Shown one piece after another: positions 10,527 to 17,770 of a DNA stretch of 64,000 nucleotides. Source of the DNA: Marivirga salinae. GTDB taxonomy: Bacteria > Bacteroidota > Bacteroidia > Cytophagales > Cyclobacteriaceae. Both the position numbers and the translations under genes were made by a program. How positions within the stretch are numbered: position 1 is the first letter of the stretch; each line of letters starts with the position of its first letter. Location of the stretch: assembly GCF_030503855.1 (NCBI RefSeq), contig NZ_CP129971.1:2728001-2792000 (forward strand), written 5' to 3'. The notes beneath the pieces are model-generated. The model saw only the letters and a list, made by a program, of their open reading frames with translations. It was not told where the DNA came from and did not search any database.

Positions 10527-11111
10527 ATGAAGATATTAAATTTAAAATATATAGCTATTACAGCTCTTTTGATGAGCTTCTCATTGGGTGCCATGGCTCA
10601 AACGGATGATGTTTCACCACAAAGAAAACAAGCCATTGATTCTTTAGCTTTAGAAAAAGTAAGGGATTTGAGTAAATATATCAGCATAATTGGAGACAAA
10701 GAAACTGCTTATTCTGAAGCCAATAGGGTGATGGATAGAGCAGAAGAATTATTTGCTCCAGATAGCGAAATGGGTGTTTCTTCCTTAACTACTGAAGAAG
10801 TAGAATACTACAAAGTAAGAAAATACTTCGAACGTTTGATGGCTTTAAATTACGATAATGTAAAGATCAGTTGGTACGATATTCATTATATCAGTGATTT
10901 GGAAAAGCAACCTGACGGTAAATATGTTGGAGTTGTAACCGTTTATCAGCGTTTTGAAGGAACTTCTGATGATGGACTAAATTACAAAGACACTACTAAA
11001 AAAGACATCACTATTTATGTAGAGAAAAAGAAAACTCAGATTTCAGGTAGAACTATCGAATTTTGGGATGTGATGTTGGGTGATATTCGTGTTACGGAAA
11101 CTTCTTCATGA
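10527..11111 (+). CDS. Exported hypothetical protein related to the LRR protein's N-terminal domain
   Basis: Periplasmic protein of 194 residues with a cleavable signal peptide ending LGAMAQ. The mature part runs in the same order of features as residues about 24-188 of the leucine-rich-repeat protein two genes downstream: a helix with VRDLSKYISIIGDKETAYSE, a DRAEELF segment, a VRKYFERLM helix, then strands ending in a VxVxxxR-rich sheet and a FWDVMLGDIRV end. I infer that it is a freestanding version of that domain. Its last bases overlap the next gene by 4 (ATGA). Function unknown. Confidence 0.78.
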   Translation: MKILNLKYIAITALLMSFSLGAMAQTDDVSPQRKQAIDSLALEKVRDLSKYISIIGDKETAYSEANRVMDRAEELFAPDSEMGVSSLTTEEVEYYKVRKYFERLMALNYDNVKISWYDIHYISDLEKQPDGKYVGVVTVYQRFEGTSDDGLNYKDTTKKDITIYVEKKKTQISGRTIEFWDVMLGDIRVTETSS

Positions 11112-11938
11112 TACGAATCCTTTTAATTAATTTATTGATATGCTTACCTTTCATGCTTCCTGCACAAATTGTGCAGGAAGATGGAAGTACTCGTGATGAA
11201 TCTGAATTATATGCTTCTACCAAGCAGGTAAATCAATTCTTTAGACGATTTAATGGAGAAGAAGACCAGAAAGGAAGGCGTTTTTATGAAGGTGATAAAG
11301 AATTCAGGGAAGTTTCCTTGCGAAAAAATTATATCACCTTGCTTTTTGACAGGGAAAATGAAAGTATCCCATCTGAGCAGAAAAAATCATTCATATATGA
11401 TGTAACCGATAAACGCAACCCCAAATTTCTAGATTTCCATGAAGAGGGCTGGTTTGCTGAAGTAAATGCCGTTTTCTCAAGAAATGGACAAGAAGAAAAC
11501 ATTTTGTTGTTCTTTAAAATTCAAGAGGAGGGAAAAGGCTATGAGTGGGTATTAGAACAAGTTTCTTCCAGTTATTATCAACAATTCTTTGAAAAGGATG
11601 AAAGTGAAGAAAAGCCATTTTTACATCCAATGAGCCATGAATTAGATTTTATGAATTTGCATAAATCCTTAAGACAGGAAAATGCTGTTGATTTCACAGC
11701 TGATGATTTTGAAGTAGACCCTTTGTCTATTTTTTTATATGAAATGGCTTCAAAGCAAATTCAATTTAAAACAGTTACAGGCTCAAAATTTCATTTCTTC
11801 CAATGTGAAGGATGGTATTTTCAAATTGCAGAATACAACCGCAAAGGATATAATAGCGGTTGGTTGATTTCAGATTTGATCCCTATTAAAAAAGAAGACA
11901 TTCCACAATTGAAAGCATTTATCTATGAAGCGAAATAA
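11108..11938 (+). CDS. Exported hypothetical protein of the LRR operon
   Basis: Unrecognised 276-residue protein with a signal peptide (MIRILLINLLICLPFMLPAQ). The mature part is rich in aromatic residues and charged pairs, with blocks such as NQFFRRFNGEED, HPMSHELDFMNLHKSL and FHFFQCEGWYFQIAEY. It starts inside the upstream gene (4-base overlap) and ends 14 bases inside the LRR gene, so the three are translationally coupled. The coupling argues for a shared complex or pathway in the periplasm or outer membrane, which is inference. Confidence 0.75.
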   Translation: MIRILLINLLICLPFMLPAQIVQEDGSTRDESELYASTKQVNQFFRRFNGEEDQKGRRFYEGDKEFREVSLRKNYITLLFDRENESIPSEQKKSFIYDVTDKRNPKFLDFHEEGWFAEVNAVFSRNGQEENILLFFKIQEEGKGYEWVLEQVSSSYYQQFFEKDESEEKPFLHPMSHELDFMNLHKSLRQENAVDFTADDFEVDPLSIFLYEMASKQIQFKTVTGSKFHFFQCEGWYFQIAEYNRKGYNSGWLISDLIPIKKEDIPQLKAFIYEAK

Positions 11939-14384
11939 TTTCCTTTTAATTCTTTTAAGCTTGTTTTTTGTGCTCAATTTTAATGTTTCCGCTCAGGATA
12001 TTGAAGGATTTGAAAAGCAAGAAATTGAATCCTATAAATCTAAAGCCCAAGACCAAGTCCGTTTCTTAGAATATTTGCTTAATACTTTGGGAAGTAAAGA
12101 TGCTAGCCATAGAGATAAGGATGTCATAATTCGTGAAAGCTATTTGAAAATTTTCAGAGATAGTAAAGTTCAAATTGAAGATGATTTAACGGAGAATCGT
12201 AATGTCTTGATTAATAAAGATGTAACGGCTTATTTAAAAGATATTGAATTCTTTTTTCAGAATGCCAAGTTTGATTTTGATATTAAATCAACAGAACCCT
12301 TTTTGAGAGATAATGGCGGATTGTCCTTCAAGGTAGAGCTGAATAGAACTTTAAAAGCTAAAGGAATAGAAGGGGAGTCCATTCTGAATACCAAAACTCG
12401 ATTTGTGGAAATTAATTTGGATAAGGAAAAAGACGAACTTCAGATTGCAAGTATTTATACCACTAAAGTGAGCCGAGATGAAGCCATAATAGAATGGTGG
12501 AATAACCTTTCCTTAGGTTGGAAGGATATTTTCCGAAAGGAAATCCAGATAACAGAGGATAGTGTTGAAATCAATCAATTAAATATAATTGCATCAATTG
12601 ATTCTCTTAATTTATCTAACAACAATTATATTGTCAGCCTAGCACCCTTAAGCTTTTTGGTGGATTTGAGATATGTAAATCTTAGCCATACTAAAATTGA
12701 AGACATTTCCCCATTAAGCAGTTTGACCGAATTGAAACATTTAGATATATCACACACCGCCATAGAAGATTTGAGCTTCCTGCGCTATGCTGAAAACATG
12801 GAGCATTTAGATATTTCATTCACACCAGTTCAAAAAATTAATGAATTGGAGAACCTGAATGCTTTAGAGGAATTAAAATTGAATGGAGCTGATATTAGGG
12901 AATTTGAGGTTTTGAGTAATTTTAAAAACCTTATAAAGCTTGATTTAAGTGAGACTTTCTTTAATAATCCAGAAGTGTTTTCAGAACTGAATAAGTTGGA
13001 AGAACTCAATATGGCGAGAAGTAATTTGTCAAAGTTGACTAATAAAATGAGCCCTGAGACTTTGAAAATGCTGGATATTTCATTTGCCTTTATTTCTGAC
13101 TTAAGTCCGCTTGAAGATTATAAAAATCTAAAATCACTGAACATTAATAACACCCAAGTTGAAAGTTTAGAACCTCTGGAAAATTTAGAGAGCTTGGAGA
13201 AAATTTATGCTGATAACACTTTTGTGAGCGAGCAGGAAATCAATGAGTTTATAGATGCCAATCCTGGTAAATTATTGGTTGTTAATTCAGAGGAATTATC
13301 AGAATGGTGGACTAATTTAAATATGGATTGGAAGGATGCACTTTCTGTTTATTTAGAGGGAAGAGTAAGAGATAATCCTGAAAAAGAGCAATTGACTAAA
13401 CTTTTATTGAAAGATAGCTTAAATCTTAATAATAATGGATTAAATGAATTAAATCCATTGGTGAAATTCTCCCGATTGCGTTATTTGTCTATATCCAATA
13501 ATCAAATTAAAAGTTTGTCTCCTATCGAAAGCTTGAATTCTTTAAGTGTTTTGGAAGCACAGAATATTGAATTGAATTCAATAACATCAATTTTGAGACT
13601 GAAAAAATTGAAAAAGCTTAATTTAGCTCAAAATCAACTTTCAGAAGAGCAGTTTTTGCAGTTAAGCAAGATGAATAGTTTGAACGAATTGAATGTCGAT
13701 AAAAGCGGAATTCAAAAAGAGGCGGTAAGAAAATTTCTTTCTCAAAAAGCTACGGAATGCAGTGTTGTTTATGATAAAGAAGGTATCGATGCTTGGTGGA
13801 CTGATTTAGATGATACTTGGCAATCAATTTTCAAACTACAATTCCCCTTAAGCAGCATACCGACCTATAAAGAACTTCATGATTTAACCGCGATAAATTC
13901 TATTGTGATAATGGATGAGCCCATTAATAGTTTAGATCCATTATCACAGTTTGTGTTTTTGGAAGAATTATATTTGGAAAGGGTAGGGCTTGAAAATTTA
14001 GAAAGTATATCTGCAATTAAGGATATCAAGATATTAAGTATAAAAGAAAGTCCCATTGAAGATTTACAACCCTTAAATCAACTTTATCAGTTGGAAAAAT
14101 TGATATTGAATTTTACTGCAGTTGATGATTTAAAACCATTGGAAGAAATGCAAGATCTTGAGTATTTAAGCTTGGCAGGAACTAAAGTGAAGAATCTAAA
14201 GGGAATTGGAACTTTAATTGGCTTAAAATATCTCGATATATCAAGCACTCAAGTCCGATGGATTGGTAAATTAGATATGTTAACAAATCTTGAACAATTC
14301 ATTTGTTATAATACCAGAATCTTTGATTTTAGTCTTAATAATTTCAAAGAAGAGCATCCTGATTGTTCCGTTAGGTTTTATTAA
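11925..14384 (+). CDS. Exported leucine-rich-repeat protein with three WW-L-W caps
   Basis: Secreted protein of 819 residues with a signal peptide ending NVSAQD. Residues about 24-188 form a domain resembling the small protein at 10527-11111. Three leucine-rich solenoid blocks follow (about 205-445, 480-615 and 640-805) made of 22-residue internalin-like repeats of the LxxLxxLxISxTxIxDLSPL type. Each block is introduced by the same cap, WWxxLxxxWKxxF, with its first Trp at residues 191, 461 and 624. LRR solenoids bind proteins, so a recognition role at the cell surface is plausible. No T9SS sorting domain or membrane anchor is visible; the chain ends in the last repeat. It is the last gene of a coupled operon. 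Confidence 0.85.
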   Translation: MKRNNFLLILLSLFFVLNFNVSAQDIEGFEKQEIESYKSKAQDQVRFLEYLLNTLGSKDASHRDKDVIIRESYLKIFRDSKVQIEDDLTENRNVLINKDVTAYLKDIEFFFQNAKFDFDIKSTEPFLRDNGGLSFKVELNRTLKAKGIEGESILNTKTRFVEINLDKEKDELQIASIYTTKVSRDEAIIEWWNNLSLGWKDIFRKEIQITEDSVEINQLNIIASIDSLNLSNNNYIVSLAPLSFLVDLRYVNLSHTKIEDISPLSSLTELKHLDISHTAIEDLSFLRYAENMEHLDISFTPVQKINELENLNALEELKLNGADIREFEVLSNFKNLIKLDLSETFFNNPEVFSELNKLEELNMARSNLSKLTNKMSPETLKMLDISFAFISDLSPLEDYKNLKSLNINNTQVESLEPLENLESLEKIYADNTFVSEQEINEFIDANPGKLLVVNSEELSEWWTNLNMDWKDALSVYLEGRVRDNPEKEQLTKLLLKDSLNLNNNGLNELNPLVKFSRLRYLSISNNQIKSLSPIESLNSLSVLEAQNIELNSITSILRLKKLKKLNLAQNQLSEEQFLQLSKMNSLNELNVDKSGIQKEAVRKFLSQKATECSVVYDKEGIDAWWTDLDDTWQSIFKLQFPLSSIPTYKELHDLTAINSIVIMDEPINSLDPLSQFVFLEELYLERVGLENLESISAIKDIKILSIKESPIEDLQPLNQLYQLEKLILNFTAVDDLKPLEEMQDLEYLSLAGTKVKNLKGIGTLIGLKYLDISSTQVRWIGKLDMLTNLEQFICYNTRIFDFSLNNFKEEHPDCSVRFY

Positions 14385-14540
14385 TTCCTTTTTTCAATAT
14401 TTAGGGTTCTCTTAAAAGTTTAAATGAAACTCTAATTTTCATTATATCTAAATCCTCATAAGCTATGATTTACAGAAAACATGAGGTTTCAAATATTAAA
14501 TATAGATTTTTATCCAAAATTATATTTAACAGTTTCTACT

Positions 14541-14650
14541 TTTCCTTTTTGCTTGATCAAAAAGAAAGAAAAAATCAAGACAAAAAGATGCTGCATCGCT
14601 ACATGCCAACGCTGGCCCGCCTTTTTGTCCTCCTGCCCGCCCTCTTCGAG
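14541..14650 (+). repeat. GC-rich intergenic repeat-like element
   Basis: The 317-base gap 14385-14701 holds no gene. Within it, a stretch starting with the near-palindrome CTTTTTGCTTGATCAAAAAG and running into a run rich in CCGCC and CTGCCCGC stands out by its high GC content from the AT-rich surroundings. I recall similar TTGATCAAAAAG intergenic elements from Cytophagales genomes, so it is probably an interspersed repeat. Only one copy is visible here. Confidence 0.45.
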
Positions 14651-14701
14651 CTTATATTACTTGGTTTTGAAAGTTTGTAGTATTAATCAAGAAGAGCCTA
14701 T

Positions 14702-15430
14702 TTAAAGAGCTATTTTTCTTAATTTCTCGTAATAAGGCTGACATTCCTCTAATAAGGGCTTCAATTTCTCAGGAAAAGGTTTTGTTTTGGGACGGTATGG
14801 CATAAAACTAGTGGAGTTGTGAATGCTATTGTACCAATATTTAGCCCAAACACCATCTTCAGACATTGCTCCTTTTTCCCAATTCAGCATTGCTGTGTCA
14901 AAAGGAATTCCAATAGCCTCACATAATTTATTCAGCTGTTTTTCGGGATTAAGTAATATGGATTTAGAATCAACCACTATCACTGGTAAATTCATGCTTT
15001 GCAATTTTTCTACTATGTCCAAATGCATTTTATATCCTACATCTTGCATGGAAGGGTTTTCAATTACTTCCGCAAAAGAAGGAAGCATTTCTACAGGATC
15101 ACGGGTAAGAATAACATTTACCATTGATTTCATAAAATTCTTTTCGAGACTTGTTAGTAAATGATGTGTCATATTCTTAAAAAATAGGACAGGCTTTTCG
15201 GAATAATTTAGCATCATATTGACCACTTTATCACCATCGTTTTCCATGCTTGCCATAATTTCATCAGCTCCCGGATGGTATTCCGCTGCATTAGAATTCT
15301 TAAGATAATAGCCATACAAAGGCTCATCAAAGACCTTGGTGTCTTTCCTTTGTGCAAAGGAATACATTAATGCTGTTGAGATATTTCGGGGACCAGACCA
15401 AAGCGAAATTCGTTTTACTGATTCAATCAT
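14702..15430 (-). CDS. Sulfotransferase-like P-loop protein paired with aminotransferase
   Basis: Cytoplasmic protein of 242 residues resembling sulfotransferases. The phosphosulfate-binding loop appears as WSGPRNISTAL (residues 11-21) and a 3'-phosphate site as ILTRDPVEMLPSF (Arg110, Ser118). The bound group need not be PAPS: the loop is GPRNIST rather than the usual GxxRSGTT, so an alternative is a nucleotide-dependent kinase or related activity. The start overlaps the aminotransferase-like gene by 4 bases. Plant proteins annotated as branched-chain aminotransferase-like join the same two domains in one chain, as I recall, which suggests that the two products act together. Confidence 0.78.
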   Translation of the reverse strand: MIESVKRISLWSGPRNISTALMYSFAQRKDTKVFDEPLYGYYLKNSNAAEYHPGADEIMASMENDGDKVVNMMLNYSEKPVLFFKNMTHHLLTSLEKNFMKSMVNVILTRDPVEMLPSFAEVIENPSMQDVGYKMHLDIVEKLQSMNLPVIVVDSKSILLNPEKQLNKLCEAIGIPFDTAMLNWEKGAMSEDGVWAKYWYNSIHNSTSFMPYRPKTKPFPEKLKPLLEECQPYYEKLRKIAL

Positions 15431-16344
15431 TTGGCGTTAATTTCAGTATCAATTAAACTTTTATAAAGTGTACTTAATTTATCGGTTTTAGTACCTGGAT
15501 TTCCATCACCAATAGTTCTTCCATCTATCTTAATAACTGGGGTCAGACCACCAAAAGTACCCGTAACAAAACATTCGTCTGCTCCATAAACATCAAAAAG
15601 GGAGAAGTTTTTTTCCTTGCAGGTGATGTTATTCTCTTTACAAACTTTAATTACATTTCCTCTGGTAATGCCATTCATACAGTATTGACCTGTGGAGGTC
15701 CAAACTTCATCACCTTTTACCATAAAGAAATTGGTAGCATTACATGTAGCAACAAATCCATGAACATCCAACATAAGTGCTTCATCTGCTCCAGCTTCCA
15801 GTGCCTGTATAAGTGCTTGAACTTCATGTAATTTACTATGGCAATTAAGCCGTGGGTCTAAATAGTCAGGAGAGCCTCTTCTAATGGTAGAGGTAAAAAG
15901 GCTTATTCCTTTATTTTTGGTTTCTTCTGAAGCTATTTTATGTTCTGCAATAATCACTACATTAGGACCTGAAATAGTGAGTCTTGGATCTTGCGAGGGT
16001 GTTTTTTTGAAACCTCTTGTAACCATTACCCTCGCATGAATATGATCACTCATATTGTTTGCATCTAAGGTCTTTTGTACCATTTGTAATAAATCCTCTT
16101 TACTAAAAGGTAATTGTAATCCTATTACTTTGGCTGATTGCCACATTCGATCAAGGTGCTGGTCAACAAATAGCATTTTGCCCTTATGAACTCGGAAAGC
16201 TTCCCAAATTCCATCGCCTACAAGATAGCCACTATCAAAAACTGATATTTTAGCCTCTGCTCGAGGAAATAATTCACCATTAATAAAAATTTTAATATCC
16301 TTATTGCGTGGGTCTTCAACGGCATTGTGTGTTCCTGAAACCAT
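15427..16344 (-). CDS. Class IV aminotransferase-like protein with displaced active-site lysine
   Basis: Fold-type IV PLP-enzyme relative of 305 residues (branched-chain/D-amino acid aminotransferase and aminodeoxychorismate lyase superfamily). Family blocks are ISVFDSGYLVGDGIWEAFRV (about 33-52), HLDRMWQSAKVIGL, GADEALMLDVHGFVATCNAT, NGITRGNVI and VTGTFGGLTPV. In known members the PLP lysine lies five residues before a conserved leucine; here that place is Asn167 within RLNCHSKLHEV, while the only nearby lysine is Lys171. Activity as an aminotransferase is therefore uncertain. It is the first gene of a coupled pair with a sulfotransferase-like protein. Confidence 0.82.
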   Translation of the reverse strand: MVSGTHNAVEDPRNKDIKIFINGELFPRAEAKISVFDSGYLVGDGIWEAFRVHKGKMLFVDQHLDRMWQSAKVIGLQLPFSKEDLLQMVQKTLDANNMSDHIHARVMVTRGFKKTPSQDPRLTISGPNVVIIAEHKIASEETKNKGISLFTSTIRRGSPDYLDPRLNCHSKLHEVQALIQALEAGADEALMLDVHGFVATCNATNFFMVKGDEVWTSTGQYCMNGITRGNVIKVCKENNITCKEKNFSLFDVYGADECFVTGTFGGLTPVIKIDGRTIGDGNPGTKTDKLSTLYKSLIDTEINAK

Positions 16345-16462
16345 ATTGCTCTTTTTATGGCAATTTAGGAGATTAAAGGAGGAAATAAAATGTCAGCTTA
16401 AGTATAGTTTTTAAGTCTAAAGGAATTATGAAATGAATGTTTGATCAAAACGTTCAATGCTA

Positions 16463-16612
16463 TATAGGGATGGACAAACATCTAACTTCTAACTTCCAGC
16501 TTCTTGCTATTATCGGTCTGACCTTCGGTACTGACCTAAGAACGCAAATCATCCAGCAACTTCCCAAATCAAGCTTCCTACTTCTAGCTTCTGACTCCCA
16601 CCTTCTAACTTA
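16463..16612 (+). repeat. Degenerate AACTTCY tandem repeat at the end of floA
   Basis: A run of variants of a 7-9 base unit (AACTTCT, AACTTCC, AGCTTCT, AGCTTCC, TACTTCT) occupies this intergenic stretch, broken by a hairpin-like GGTCTGACCTTCGGTACTGACC. The repeat reaches the stop codon of the shortened floA gene. Related units occur after the RND transporter (36539-36610) and around 28798-28962. The rest of 16345-16609 shows nothing else recognisable. Confidence 0.65.
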
Positions 16613-17497
16613 ATAAACCCTTCCAGACCTAAAAGCACCTGAAAGTGCCACAGGAATCTCTGCTTCAGCTTGAATAACAGTAGCTTTTGCTTTTTGCACA
16701 CGTGCGGACATTTCCTGCTCCAATGCAACGGCCATAGCTCTGCGTTTTTCTGCTTTGGCTTTGGCGATATTTAAATCTGCAGAAGCCTGATCAATTTGAA
16801 GGAATGCCCCAATATTTTTTCCGATATCAATATCTGCTATGTCTATAGATAAGATTTCAAAAGCGGTTCCAGCATCTAAACCATCGGCCAATACTTTTTT
16901 CGAAATACTTTCAGGATTCTCCAAAACCTCATAATATGTTTTGGCTGTTCCTATACAAGAGATAACTCCTTGACCTACTCGAGCTTTTATAGTTTCTTCA
17001 CCTGCTCCACCCACTAATCTGCCCAAATTGGTTCTAACGGTTACTCTTGCCTCAGCTATTAATTGAATGCCATCTAAGGAAACACCAGTGATGGCTGGCA
17101 CTACAATCATATAAGGTGTAACGGATACTTGAACAGCTTGTAATACGTCTCTTCCTGCCAAATCAATAGCAGTAGCTTGTTTGAATGATAATTGTAAATT
17201 CGCTTTATCTGCTACAATCAATGCTTTTATAACATTGGGTAAATTTCCATTAGCTAAATAATGCGTTTCCATTTCTTCTGTAGTAACATCTAAAATACCT
17301 GCTTTTGTGGCGTTAATCATTGCGTTTGCGATTAATACAGGTGGCACTTTCCGAAATCGCATAAATACCAATTCCAATAAATTGATTCTAACTCCAGAAA
17401 AAATGGCGGTTATCCAAATATTGATGGGGAATATAAATAAGAAGAGCCATATTCCGACCAGAATGGCAACTAAGAGGATAATAGAATTTAATGCCAT
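16610..17497 (-). CDS. floA: Flotillin-like protein FloA, C-terminally shortened
   Basis: Membrane-scaffold protein of the bacterial flotillin family, 295 residues. An N-terminal hydrophobic hairpin (about 4-35) anchors it; the SPFH-like core contains [59 protein letters not shown] and [20 protein letters not shown]. The Glu/Ala-rich coiled-coil tail ([19 protein letters not shown]) follows. Normal FloA proteins are about 330 residues and end with a DYY..ADT.MR..IS tail; here the chain stops at AFRSGRVY exactly where a degenerate AACTTCC repeat begins. FloA organises membrane microdomains in Bacillus; whether the shortened form works is unknown. Confidence 0.88.
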   Translation of the reverse strand: MALNSIILLVAILVGIWLFLFIFPINIWITAIFSGVRINLLELVFMRFRKVPPVLIANAMINATKAGILDVTTEEMETHYLANGNLPNVIKALIVADKANLQLSFKQATAIDLAGRDVLQAVQVSVTPYMIVVPAITGVSLDGIQLIAEARVTVRTNLGRLVGGAGEETIKARVGQGVISCIGTAKTYYEVLENPESISKKVLADGLDAGTAFEILSIDIADIDIGKNIGAFLQIDQASADLNIAKAKAEKRRAMAVALEQEMSARVQKAKATVIQAEAEIPVALSGAFRSGRVY

Positions 17498-17770
17498 TGG
17501 ATATCAACGTTGTTTAGTGTGCAGAAAGGTAGTGAATTGGTTGCATATATTTTCTTGGATGGATTTATTTTATTTTGGTTATTGACCCATAGGATAAATA
17601 TGCATTTCTTTTAACTTATTTAGTATTATCGACTGGCCTAATATTTACTAATTACGCAACTATACTTCTAAACTTCAACACCTCATCACCTATTTATTCA
17701 TTCATCAAACAAAACTGTGTATGACAATAAAATTATATTAATTTCGTGTTTTATTGAATATAAACCATAA

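Noticed and set aside
14465..14705. Two short overlapping open frames after the LRR gene
   Set aside because: Both translate the GC-rich repeat-like element, have no recognisable domain and conflict with each other.
16463..16612. Possible CRISPR array
   Set aside because: Units are 7-9 bases, degenerate and directly abutting, with no spacer pattern and no cas genes.
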